From assembly GCA_019637175.1 (NCBI GenBank), contig JAHBWD010000065.1, positions 1-50,210 on the forward strand: a DNA stretch of 50,210 bases, in the 5' to 3' direction. Of the stretch, positions 17,217 to 24,823 are shown one piece after another. The notes beneath the pieces are model-generated. The model was given only the letters and a program-made list of their open reading frames with translations. It had not been told where the DNA came from and ran no database searches. Source of the DNA: Labilithrix sp. (GTDB taxonomy: Bacteria; Myxococcota_A; Polyangia; Polyangiales; Polyangiaceae). The first letter of the stretch is position 1, and every line of letters begins with the position of its first letter. The translations under genes were made by a program, and so were the position numbers.

Positions 17217-18175
17217 CAGGTGAGCGTCGCCGAGGCGCCCGCGCCGGACGCGAAATGCGGGGCGATCCGGAGGCTGCCGGTCTGCGCGCGCGGCGCGGTG
17301 AAATAGAGGACGGCGCCGGTGGCGAGCCCGGCGGCGCCGACCACGAAGAAGATGGTCGAGACGAGCGCGCGCGATCTCGCGTCGTCGGTGAGCGCGAGGC
17401 CCTCGGCGTCGCAGCGCGTCGGCGTGCGGCAGCGCGCGAGCGCGTCGTCGTTGGCCGACTTCGCCATGAGCCCGAAGACGCTGCCGGCCGCGACGCCGGC
17501 GAGGCCGACGCCGCCGACGACGAGCCCGAGCGTTCGCTGCGTTCGGCCGTCGGACCGACTCACGTGTCCTTGCCCCGCGGCGGAAGGAGTCTCCTCCGGC
17601 TCGAGCGGCGGGATCGTGACGCGCTCGGTCGAGCCTTCGGTCATCGTGATCGTCTTCGACCACGAGGCCATGTTCGGCGCCGAGGCGCGCACTTGGTGGA
17701 TGCCCGGATCGATCGGCACCGCGACGCCGAGCTCGGCCTCGCGCACGATGACGTTGTCGCGTCGGATCTCGAGGCCGGGCGACGCGCTCGCGTTCGGCGC
17801 GACGATCGTGACGCGCGCGAGCTTCGGCTCGAGGTTCTTCGCGCGGGCGAGCGCGGACGCTTCGGCCTCCGACTTGCCCGCGTTGGCGGCGCGCGCCGCG
17901 GCCTCGCGGAACGCGACCCACGCGCTCGCGCTCTTGCCGATGCGCTCGTAGCAATCGGCGAGCACGAGGAGCGTGCCTCCGCTCGGCGCGAGCGCTTGGC
18001 TGCGCGCGAGCTTGGGGCACGCGCTCTCGGCGTCGCCGGCGTCGAGATCGCGGATCGCGTCGTCGAAGAGGACCGTCGCGGCGGCGACCGTGCCGCTGTC
18101 TTCGGCGCGCGCGGCGCCGCCGCAGGTCATCGAGAGCGCGACGACGGCCGAGATTCGACGAAGGCTCGATCGCAT
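17213..18175 (-). CDS. Exported PEGA-like/TPR envelope protein with two C-terminal TM segments
   Basis: 320 residues. Signal peptide RSSLRRISAVVALSMTCGGAARA. Residues about 30-110 are helical and TPR-like (ATVLFDDAIRDLDAGDAESACPKLARSQALAPSGG, interrupted here in two units). Residues about 120-195 form a beta-rich PEGA-type segment (LEIRRDNVIVREAELGVAVPIDPGIHQVRASA), then a linker and two hydrophobic helices (TLGLVVGGVGLAGVAAGSVFG and LVSTIFFVVGAAGLATGAVL). The start could also be the GTG at 18182-18184, which overlaps the kinase stop as GTGA; the ATG at 18175 is preferred for the signal peptide. Direct linkage to the membrane kinase suggests a common envelope-sensing or assembly role, which is inference. 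Confidence 0.75.
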   Translation of the reverse strand: MRSSLRRISAVVALSMTCGGAARAEDSGTVAAATVLFDDAIRDLDAGDAESACPKLARSQALAPSGGTLLVLADCYERIGKSASAWVAFREAAARAANAGKSEAEASALARAKNLEPKLARVTIVAPNASASPGLEIRRDNVIVREAELGVAVPIDPGIHQVRASAPNMASWSKTITMTEGSTERVTIPPLEPEETPSAAGQGHVSRSDGRTQRTLGLVVGGVGLAGVAAGSVFGLMAKSANDDALARCRTPTRCDAEGLALTDDARSRALVSTIFFVVGAAGLATGAVLYFTAPRAQTGSLRIAPHFASGAGASATLTW

Positions 18176-18180
18176 GCGCG

Positions 18181-19506
18181 TCACCAATTCGTCCGATGGC
18201 GCGGCGTCGCGCTCGAGGGAGGCTTCGGCTTGATCGCCTTGGAGCGAGGCGTCTTGCCCGAAGGCGTGCTCGCCGTCTCCGGTAGTTCGATCATCTCTTC
18301 TTCCTCCAGCGCGCTCGACGTCGGCGCCAGCGGCGCGGCAGCAGCCGCGCTCTCCGGCGCGGGCGGCGGCGCGATCGCTGCGGACGTCGGCGTCGGCGAC
18401 TCCTGCACCTCGCGCGACGCGCGCAGCTTGATGAGGCCCGCGACGGCGATCAAGACCAAGCCCACGGCGCCGAAGCTCAGCATCACCGTGAGCAGCGCGC
18501 GACGCTTCGGCAGCTCGTGGAGCGTTCGCACCGAGACGCCCGCGTCGGTGCTCGGCGCGCCGTCTTCCACCTGAGCGAGCTCGGGAACGAGCAGCGGCGT
18601 CGCGCCACGGAACGGCGCCAGCGCGGCCGCGAGGGCGTCGACGCTCGCGTAGCGCGCGTCGGCCTTCTTCTCGAGGCACGTGCCGATGACCGCGACGAGC
18701 CCCGGGGGAACGTGCGCCTCGGTCAGTGGACGCGGCGGAGACTGCAAGATCTCGACGAACGTGTCGGCGATCGTCTCGCGGAGAAACGGATGCACGCCCG
18801 TGACGAGCTCGTAGAGGATGACGCCGAGCGACCACACGTCCGTCCGCGGATCGACGTCTTTCGACGAGCGCACCTGCTCGGGAGACATGTAGCCCGGCGA
18901 GCCCATGAGCTCGCGATCGGCGGTGATCGCGTGCTCGTTCTTCTTCGACGTCGATCGCGCCACGTTCTTCGAGATGCCGAAGTCGAGCAGCTTGATGATG
19001 GGCGACCCGTCGCGCCGCACGGTGAGGAACAGGTTCGCCGGCTTGAGGTCGCGATGGATGATGCCGGCGGCGTGCGCCTCGCCGACGCCGCTGCACGCCT
19101 GGAGGACGTACTCCACCGCCTCTTCGATCGGGAACGCGCCGCGCTCGCCGAGCAGACCTTCGAGGTCACGGCCCTGGAGCAGCTCCATCACGATGAACGG
19201 AACGACGCTGCCGCGCTTCGTCTCCGTGGTGCCGACGTCGATCACCCGCGCGACGTGCGGGCTGTCGAGACGCGCCGCGGCGCGCGCCTCGCTCAAGAAG
19301 CGTCGGACGGCGGCGGGCGTGGCCGCGTGCTCCGGCAAGAGCACCTTGATCGCGATCGATTGATCGAGCTCGAGGTGGCGTCCGGCGAAGACGGCGGCCA
19401 TGCCGCCGGATCCCACGCGCCGATCGACGCGGTACTTGCCCTGGAGGACTTCGCCGAGCTCCAGCGAAACCTCCACGGATTCGAGCTGATCGTCGGAAGC
19501 CGACAC
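18181..19506 (-). CDS. Membrane Ser/Thr protein kinase (Hanks type)
   Basis: 441 residues. The cytoplasmic kinase domain occupies about 24-300: glycine loop GSGGMA at 32-37, Lys 54 in IAIKVL, catalytic loop HRDLKPAN at 151-158 (D153), DFG 175-177, and SPE 208-210 in GSPGYMSPEQ. All residues needed for catalysis are present. One TM helix follows at about 337-361 (ALLTVMLSFGAVGLVLIAVAG), then a short periplasmic tail rich in Pro, Ala and Ser without a recognisable sensor domain. Substrates are unknown. It heads, or sits in, an operon with the PEGA-like and TPR envelope genes, so it may phosphorylate or regulate that system. It follows the Cys-rich lipoprotein after 66 bases. Confidence 0.92.
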   Translation of the reverse strand: MSASDDQLESVEVSLELGEVLQGKYRVDRRVGSGGMAAVFAGRHLELDQSIAIKVLLPEHAATPAAVRRFLSEARAAARLDSPHVARVIDVGTTETKRGSVVPFIVMELLQGRDLEGLLGERGAFPIEEAVEYVLQACSGVGEAHAAGIIHRDLKPANLFLTVRRDGSPIIKLLDFGISKNVARSTSKKNEHAITADRELMGSPGYMSPEQVRSSKDVDPRTDVWSLGVILYELVTGVHPFLRETIADTFVEILQSPPRPLTEAHVPPGLVAVIGTCLEKKADARYASVDALAAALAPFRGATPLLVPELAQVEDGAPSTDAGVSVRTLHELPKRRALLTVMLSFGAVGLVLIAVAGLIKLRASREVQESPTPTSAAIAPPPAPESAAAAAPLAPTSSALEEEEMIELPETASTPSGKTPRSKAIKPKPPSSATPRHRTNW

Positions 19507-19572
19507 CCGAAGGCAATGCTACGTCGGCCGCGCGCGCGCGTCACCTCCGAGCTGTCGGGCCGCGGGAGAGAC

Positions 19573-20190
19573 TCACTTACACTGAAGTCGGCGGGTGACG
19601 TCGCCCTCGGTGACGGGCTTGCACTTTTTCTGGCCCGTTCCGTCGCGGCACACCTGATCGAGCGTCATCGGCTCACCGCACGTGCGGCACTCGTCGCTGA
19701 TGCAGACCTGGTTCGGACCGGGGCACGTCGCGGCGCTGTTGCCCACGCACGGGCAGTGGAGGTACGCGGGGTTCGCGATGCAGCTCGCGTCGAGCGTCGG
19801 CAGCTCGCAGATCCCCGTCGCCTGACCGCCGGCGCATGAATAGCAGCCGATCGTGGTCGGAGCGCACTCGGTGAGGCAGCTCGCGACGCACGTGTTCGTC
19901 GCCGGGCACACCGCCGTTCCCGCGGCGCATCCGGCGCACGTCGTCACCGGCGCTCCGTTGCACATGTAGACGGGGAGGGGCGCCGCGTCGGCGTCGGGAT
20001 CGCCGCTTTGTGCGTCGTCGAGTCCTGCGTCGGCCGCGTCTTCCGTGCCGGTATCGGCGCCCGGCGGTCCGCCCTCTGCGGTGGGGCCTGCATCGTCGGG
20101 CGAGCGATCGTCGATGCCGAGGATCGCGGCGCACGCGCCCACGCCGAGCGCGGCGGCAAACACGGTGAGGCTGCGCCAGGCTCGCATCAC
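19573..20190 (-). CDS. Cys-rich lipoprotein
   Basis: 205 residues from GTG 20190 (or ATG 20187). Signal RAWRSLTVFAAALGVGAC with lipobox GVGAC. A long acidic Asp/Ala/Gly linker to about residue 70 is typical of myxobacterial surface lipoproteins. The remaining 130 residues hold about 20 Cys in spaced pairs (TCAGCAAGTAVCP, CVASCLTECAP, CYSCAGG, HCPCVGN, CRTCGEP), suggesting several small disulfide-rich modules or a metal-binding domain. No family recognised. The start overlaps the stop of the phosphatase gene, so translation is coupled. Confidence 0.75.
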   Translation of the reverse strand: MMRAWRSLTVFAAALGVGACAAILGIDDRSPDDAGPTAEGGPPGADTGTEDAADAGLDDAQSGDPDADAAPLPVYMCNGAPVTTCAGCAAGTAVCPATNTCVASCLTECAPTTIGCYSCAGGQATGICELPTLDASCIANPAYLHCPCVGNSAATCPGPNQVCISDECRTCGEPMTLDQVCRDGTGQKKCKPVTEGDVTRRLQCK

Positions 20191-20927
20191 TCCGTGAGCG
20201 TATCACTGCGCTTCGAAGCAGGCACGAACCACACGCGATCGGCTGGCTGGGAGACGAGCAGCTCGCGGCGAAGCGCCAGCGTCCGCGGGACCTTCTGCGC
20301 CTCGCCCAGGACCATCGCCGTCAGCCTTCCGCCGTACACGCACCCCGTGTCCAGGCCGGTCGCCCAGGCGTGGAGCTGAAGGCCGGGCGCCGCGTTGTGA
20401 CCGAAGACGATCTGCGGAGGCCCGGCGTAGCAAGAGCCCCACAAGACGTGCTCGCCCTTGCGCCCTCGCTTCGATCGAACGCGCACGGTGCGGAGGCGCA
20501 TCAGCGTGGCCGGCGGCTGCGCGTCGATCGCCACGCCGGGCAGGACGCCCGCGTGAACGACGACGAGCCCGTGCTCGGGCAGCTCGACGTAGTAGGGCGA
20601 CGTCTCGAGCAGCGCCCAATCGATCGGTCGGAGCGAGCGCGCGAGATCGCGATGCATTCGGCCGATGGGCGGCTTGGCCGCCGCCTCACCGCGCAGCCAC
20701 GCGTGCCTCGCGTCGCGCCAGTCGATGAGCTTCTGCTCGTGGTTGCCGCGAACGACGATCGCACCGGTGCGCCGCACGACATCGAGCACGCCGAGCGAGT
20801 CCGGCCCGCGCGCGACGAGATCGCCGACGAAGATCAAACGATCGCCGCTCGAGAACGCCACGCGATCGAGCAAGGCTTCGAGCTCCGCGCGGCAGCCGTG
20901 GACGTCGCCGACGATGATCGTCCGCAT
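20187..20927 (-). CDS. Calcineurin-like metallophosphatase (PrpE/ApaH-like)
   Basis: 246 residues, cytoplasmic. The dinuclear metal motifs of the PPP-type superfamily are clear: G-D8-V-H10-G at the N-terminus, G-D36-LVARGPDS, R-G-N62-H63-E, and later VVVHAGVLPGV and FGHNAAPG. The order and size fit the symmetrical Ap4A hydrolase / PrpE / serine-threonine phosphatase group; the final HAWATGLDTGCVYGGRLTAM is typical of ApaH-like enzymes. The substrate (diadenosine tetraphosphate or a phosphoprotein) cannot be decided from motifs. It follows glgC after 20 bases and overlaps the next lipoprotein gene. Confidence 0.88.
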   Translation of the reverse strand: MRTIIVGDVHGCRAELEALLDRVAFSSGDRLIFVGDLVARGPDSLGVLDVVRRTGAIVVRGNHEQKLIDWRDARHAWLRGEAAAKPPIGRMHRDLARSLRPIDWALLETSPYYVELPEHGLVVVHAGVLPGVAIDAQPPATLMRLRTVRVRSKRGRKGEHVLWGSCYAGPPQIVFGHNAAPGLQLHAWATGLDTGCVYGGRLTAMVLGEAQKVPRTLALRRELLVSQPADRVWFVPASKRSDTLTE

Positions 20928-20947
20928 CGCTCCGCCCACCCGTCGAC

Positions 20948-22228
20948 TCAGAGGCGCCACATCTTTTCGTCGTCGAGCTTGGCGCGCTTCGGGATGACGA
21001 CGAGGCCGTTCTCGGTCACGAAGAAGCGCTTGCGATCGGCCTCGAGGTTGAAGCCGACCTCGACGCCCGAGGGCACTTCGACGTCTTTGTCGATGATGCA
21101 CCGGCGGATCTTCGCGTGGCGCCCGATGCGGACGCGCTCGAAGAGCACGCTCTCCTCGACCTCGCTGAACGAGTTGATGCGGCAGCCGACGGAGAGAACG
21201 CTCCGGTGGATGCGCCCGCCCGAGATGATGCAGCCGTGGCTGACCATCGAGTCGGTCGCGATGCCGACGCGCGCGTGCGCCTCGTCGCGGAACACGAACT
21301 TGGCCGGCGGATCGTGGGTCACGCCCGTGCGGATCGGCCAGCGCTCGTTGTAGAGGTTGAAGAGCGGGTGGATCGAGATGAGATCCATCTGCGCTTCCCA
21401 GTACGCCTCGATCGTCCCGATGTCGCGCCAGTAGCCGTGCGCGCGCGCCTCTTCGCCCGGCAGGATGTTCTTCTTGAAGTCGTAGACGAACACGTCCTGG
21501 CCGTCGGCGACCATGCGCGGGAGGATGTCGTGACCGAAGTCGTGCTTGCTCGTCTCGACGCCGGCGTCGCGATGGAGCTCGCGCATGAGATCGTCGGTCC
21601 GGAAGACGTAGTTGCCCATCGACGCGAGGCACAGATCGTCGGAGCCCGGCATCGTCGGCGGGTTCTGCACCTTCTCGTGGAAGGCGATGATGCGCCCGTC
21701 TCGATCCGTCTCGAGCACGCCGAAGTCGCGCGCCTCGCGGCGAGGCACCGGGATCGCCGCGACCGTCGCCGCGGCCCCTTGGCCGATGTGCGCGTTGATC
21801 ATTTGGCGCACGTCCATCTTGTAGACGTGGTCGCCGCCGAAGATGCACACGTACTCGGGCTTCTCGTCGGTGATGACGTGCTGGCACTGGTAGACCGCGT
21901 CGGCCGAACCCTTGAACCACGAGAGGCCGGTGCGCTGCTGCGCCGGGATCGCCTCGATGAACTGATCGAGGATCGGCGAGAGCCGCCACACGCGCGCGAT
22001 GTGCTCCTCGAGCGACGCGCTCTTGTACTGCGTCAGGATCTTGATGCGCGACAGGCCCGAGTTGACGAAGTTCGACAAAACGATGTCGATGATCCGATAG
22101 CGACCGGCGAACGGAACGGCGGGCTTGGCGCGATCCAGCGTCAGGGGGTAGAGGCGCTTGCCCTCGCCCCCCGCGAGGATCATGACCAGGACCTGGCTCG
22201 GGTCGTAGCTGGGACCGTGGGCCGGCAT
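20948..22228 (-). CDS. glgC: Glucose-1-phosphate adenylyltransferase
   Basis: Makes ADP-glucose for glycogen synthesis. 426 residues. The nucleotidyltransferase domain shows MILAGGEGKRLYPLT (residues about 16-30), AKPAVPFAGRYRIIDIVLSN, GSADAVYQC (GTADAV type), FGGDHVYKMD with the metal-binding Asp, and MGNYVF. KHDFGHDILP and YWRDIGTIEAYWEA are GlgC-specific. The C-terminal left-handed beta-helix carries hexapeptide-like turns (RIGRHAKIRRCIIDKDVEVP). Length is standard for bacterial GlgC. It is the first of the minus-strand run and is divergent from xdhC with a palindrome between them. No other glg gene is in the window. Confidence 0.95.
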   Translation of the reverse strand: MPAHGPSYDPSQVLVMILAGGEGKRLYPLTLDRAKPAVPFAGRYRIIDIVLSNFVNSGLSRIKILTQYKSASLEEHIARVWRLSPILDQFIEAIPAQQRTGLSWFKGSADAVYQCQHVITDEKPEYVCIFGGDHVYKMDVRQMINAHIGQGAAATVAAIPVPRREARDFGVLETDRDGRIIAFHEKVQNPPTMPGSDDLCLASMGNYVFRTDDLMRELHRDAGVETSKHDFGHDILPRMVADGQDVFVYDFKKNILPGEEARAHGYWRDIGTIEAYWEAQMDLISIHPLFNLYNERWPIRTGVTHDPPAKFVFRDEAHARVGIATDSMVSHGCIISGGRIHRSVLSVGCRINSFSEVEESVLFERVRIGRHAKIRRCIIDKDVEVPSGVEVGFNLEADRKRFFVTENGLVVIPKRAKLDDEKMWRL

Positions 22229-22234
22229 CGCGGC

Positions 22235-22249
22235 GGCCTAGGATAGGCC
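22235..22249. promoter_or_regulatory. Perfect dyad between glgC and xdhC
   Basis: GGCCTA-GGA-TAGGCC, 6-bp arms, lies 7 bases from the glgC start and 31 from the xdhC start, in a 52-base divergent intergenic region. The position over the expected glgC promoter or leader suggests an operator; a chance occurrence is possible. Confidence 0.4.
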
Positions 22250-22268
22250 AACTGCTTCGGACAGCATG

Positions 22269-22274
22269 TAGAAT
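22269..22274 (+). promoter_or_regulatory. Possible -10 element directly before xdhC
   Basis: TAGAAT lies 6 bases before the GTG of xdhC, which would place transcription start on the start codon (leaderless mRNA). No convincing -35 is visible. The xanthine dehydrogenase gene has TATGAT in the same relative place. Confidence 0.35.
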
Positions 22275-22280
22275 TGCGCT

Positions 22281-23090
22281 GTGGATCTTCCGCGCGATTT
22301 CCCGCGTCCGACGCCGGCCGGTGCGGCCGCCGTGCTCGCGGCCGCCGCCGCGGGGATCGCGCGCGGCGTCCGCGGCGCGATGGCGACGGTGATCGAGCGT
22401 CATGGCTCGGCGCCGGGAACGCCGGGCCAAAAGCTCTACCTCTCGGAAGACGACACGTGCATCGGCACGGTCGGCGGGGGCGCGCTCGAGCGCGAGGTGC
22501 TCACGGCGCTCCAGATCTTCGTGCGCGAGGGAAACGCGAAGCACGAGGTGCGGACGTTCAAGCTCGGCGCCGAGCTCGGCATGTGCTGCGGAGGACGGGT
22601 GGTGGTGATGATCGAGCCGATCGAAGGCCTCGTTCCGTGTCTCATCGTCGGCGCCGGTCACGTGGCGACGGCGGTGGCGCCGCTCCTCGCGAAGCTCGGC
22701 TTCGCGGTCACCGTGGTCGACGCGCGCGAGGGCTTCGCCGACGAAGCGCGCCTCGGCGGCGACGCGCGCGTTCGCTGCGTGACCGCCGAGTTCGACGAGG
22801 TCGACGACGTCGATCCGCGCGGCGTGTGCCTCGTCATGACGCACGACCACGCGCTCGATCAACGCGCCATCGAGTGGGCGCTCACGCGACGCTTCGCGTA
22901 CGTCGGCGGCGTGGGCAGCCGCGCGAAGGCCGAGCGCACGCGTCAGCGGCTCGAGGCGAAGGGGGTTTCGGAAGACGACCGCACGCGCATTCGAATGCCG
23001 GTGGGCGCCGACATCGGCGCACGTCTCCCGGACGAGATCGCCGTCGCGATCGCAGCCGAGCTCGTCGCGTGGAAGAAGCGCGGCGCATGA
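22281..23090 (+). CDS. xdhC: XdhC-family molybdenum cofactor maturation factor
   Basis: Binds molybdenum cofactor, helps its sulfuration and inserts it into xanthine dehydrogenase. 269 residues from a GTG start. The N-terminal XdhC domain shows ATVIERHGSAPGTPGQKLYL, IGTVGGGALEREVL and MCCGGRVVVMIEP with the conserved CCGG; the C-terminal Rossmann domain shows CLIVGAGHVATAVAPLLA, VTVVDAREGFAD, MTHDHALD and YVGGVGSRAKAER. The protein is a complete two-domain XdhC. Its client, a single-chain xanthine dehydrogenase, is on the same strand 4.9 kb downstream, with four unrelated genes between. Family assignment is firm; the client is inferred from proximity. Confidence 0.92.
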   Translation: MDLPRDFPRPTPAGAAAVLAAAAAGIARGVRGAMATVIERHGSAPGTPGQKLYLSEDDTCIGTVGGGALEREVLTALQIFVREGNAKHEVRTFKLGAELGMCCGGRVVVMIEPIEGLVPCLIVGAGHVATAVAPLLAKLGFAVTVVDAREGFADEARLGGDARVRCVTAEFDEVDDVDPRGVCLVMTHDHALDQRAIEWALTRRFAYVGGVGSRAKAERTRQRLEAKGVSEDDRTRIRMPVGADIGARLPDEIAVAIAAELVAWKKRGA

Positions 23091-23115
23091 CCGAAACCGA
23101 GTATGGTGAAAGGTC

Positions 23116-23481
23116 ATGGACGTCGAAGAGCGGCACAAAGTCTGTGAGCTGATCGAAGCCGTCATCTCCGCCGACGGCGTGATCGCCGAAGCGGAGCGCG
23201 AGTACCTGCGCCGGATCGTCGCGCGCTTCGGCCTCCCCGCGAGAGAGGCGCGCGAGACGTCGGGGAGCGACTTCGGTCGCACGACCGCCACGCTGCGCGC
23301 GCTCACGCCCGACGTGCAGACGCGCGTGATGGCGCTCCTCGTCGACGCCGCCGTCGTCGACGGGCGCGTCGATCCCGAAGAGCGCGCGCTCTTGCTCGCG
23401 TCGGCCGCGTCGCTCGGCATCGAAGCGACCGCGCTCGAAGAGCGGATCGCGTGGCGCCTCCGCGCGCAAGGCGGAACCTGA
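23116..23481 (+). CDS. TerB-like protein
   Basis: 121 residues, all helical, cytoplasmic. It shows the duplicated acidic helix-turn pattern of the TerB/DjlA-N fold: ISADGVIAEAEREYLRRIV near the start and VDGRVDPEERALLLASA later; the Asp/Glu clusters could bind divalent metal. TerB-like domains occur in tellurite-resistance operons but also widely in stress and envelope contexts, so the name does not imply tellurite resistance. Starts 25 bases after xdhC with a GAAAGG ribosome-binding site, so it is probably on the same transcript. A small dyad (CTGACC/GGTCAG at 23484-23502) follows the stop. Confidence 0.75.
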   Translation: MDVEERHKVCELIEAVISADGVIAEAEREYLRRIVARFGLPAREARETSGSDFGRTTATLRALTPDVQTRVMALLVDAAVVDGRVDPEERALLLASAASLGIEATALEERIAWRLRAQGGT

Positions 23482-23535
23482 ACCTGACCGCCTGGGGGTC
23501 AGCGGCGATCCAGCGGACCGCGCACGGCCCTGGTA

Positions 23536-23572
23536 AAAATCGTTATTTTCCCGCGAACTAGCGTAGCTCGCG
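23536..23572. promoter_or_regulatory. Two dyads upstream of trypsin-like protease
   Basis: AAAAT-CGTT-ATTTT (within 23536-23549, unusually AT-rich here) and CGCGA-a-CTA-GCG-TAG-c-TCGCG (23552-23572, 8 of 9 pairs) lie 30-66 bases before the ATG at 23602. The AT-rich block may be part of the promoter and the second dyad an operator. Confidence 0.4.
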
Positions 23573-23601
23573 CCGGAACGCCCCTTGCTTGAGGTGCGTA
23601 C

Positions 23602-24807
23602 ATGCGCCTACTTTTGTCTACCGTTCTCGGGGTCTCGCTCGTGGCTGGTCTCGCGGCATGCGGGAGCAGCGGACCGACGCCCGGCGAGACGCAGGGGGAG
23701 ATCGTCGGCGGCGTCGCCGCGAAGAGCGATCGGCTCGACGCGATCGGCGCGCTCGGTCGCGTGCAGCCGGACGGCAGCTTCAAGTACTACTGCACCGCGA
23801 CGCTCGTCGCGCCGCGTCTCCTCCTGACGGCCAAGCACTGCGTCGCGAAGGCCGGCGGGCGCCCGTACACCGAGACGGAGACGATCCACTTCGGCATCGG
23901 CGCCGACAGCAAGGCGCCGAAGCGCACCGTGAAGGTCGCGCGCACGTGGATGGCGGCGCTCGACGAAGGCGGCTTCGTCAAGCGCGGCTCGGACGTCGCC
24001 GTCATGGCGCTCGACGAGGCGATCGACGACGTCGCGCCGCTCGCGATCGTGACCGATCACCTCGACGCGTCGTTCGTCGACGCGCGCGTGTCGGCGGTCG
24101 GCTACGGCATTCGCGACATCGCGCGGAGCTCGGGCGTGCGCCGCGCGGGCACGCTCACCATCCGCTCGACCGAGGGGCCGCTCGTCCAGAGCTCCTTCCC
24201 GAGCGCCGACGAGATGATCGCGTTCGTGCGCGCCGAAGGCGGCGCGGCGTACGACGCGACGGCGGACGATCCGCGCCTGCGCGAGCTCTGGGAAAAGACG
24301 ATCCTCGACAAGCACGAGCTCTTCGCGGGCGTCTCGCCGGGCGACGCGCAGCCGTGCAGCGGCGACAGCGGCGGCCCGCTGGTCGCGCGCATGCAAGGTC
24401 GGCTCGCGGTCGTCGCGGTCGTGTCGGGCTCGTTCAAGCTGTCGAACCGCAACGCCAACCCGTGCAGCGTCCTCGGCGAGGTCTACGCCACGCTCCCCTC
24501 CGACATCCAGCGGATGATCGACGAGGCGAGCGAAGCGACCGAGGGCAAGAAGCCGACGCGCCTCACGCCGTCGAAGGTCTTCTCCGGATCGCGCGCGCCC
24601 GTGCCGGTGGCGGCAGACGGTGAAGATCGCTGCGCGGGCGTGTCCGTCGCCGGGCGTTGCGATCGGGGCGCCGCGATCCGGTGCATCGCCGAGAGCGAAG
24701 GGCCTCCGCGCGTGACGCGCACCGACTGCACGCTGCTCATGCAGACGTGCGCGGCGATCGACGAGGACGCGGGCGCGGACGCCGTCGCCGAGTGCGTCGA
24801 TCGCTGA
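23602..24807 (+). CDS. Trypsin-like serine protease (S1 family), lipoprotein
   Basis: 401 residues. Signal RLLLSTVLGVSLVAGLAAC puts the lipid Cys at residue 20. IVGG at 34-37 is the classic S1 activation site. The catalytic triad is complete: H79 in LLLTAKHC, D131 in RGSDVAVMALD, S256 in PCSGDSGGPL. Cys 64 and Cys 80 form the expected disulfide around the active His. A further 100 residues beyond the protease domain (from about 300) include a Cys-bearing segment (CAGVSVAGRCDRGAAIRC, TDCTLLMQTCAAID). The enzyme should act outside the cytoplasm, possibly after proteolytic activation at IVGG. Two dyads lie in its promoter region. Confidence 0.92.
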   Translation: MRLLLSTVLGVSLVAGLAACGSSGPTPGETQGEIVGGVAAKSDRLDAIGALGRVQPDGSFKYYCTATLVAPRLLLTAKHCVAKAGGRPYTETETIHFGIGADSKAPKRTVKVARTWMAALDEGGFVKRGSDVAVMALDEAIDDVAPLAIVTDHLDASFVDARVSAVGYGIRDIARSSGVRRAGTLTIRSTEGPLVQSSFPSADEMIAFVRAEGGAAYDATADDPRLRELWEKTILDKHELFAGVSPGDAQPCSGDSGGPLVARMQGRLAVVAVVSGSFKLSNRNANPCSVLGEVYATLPSDIQRMIDEASEATEGKKPTRLTPSKVFSGSRAPVPVAADGEDRCAGVSVAGRCDRGAAIRCIAESEGPPRVTRTDCTLLMQTCAAIDEDAGADAVAECVDR

Positions 24808-24823
24808 TATCGAGAGAGGTGGG

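Noticed and set aside
20928..23420. Extension of the phosphatase frame upstream through glgC
   Set aside because: GDVHG at residues 7-11 fixes the start at 20927, and glgC is certain on the same strand in another frame.
23116..23481. Tellurite resistance locus
   Set aside because: Only a TerB-like domain is present; no terA, terC, terD or terZ neighbours.
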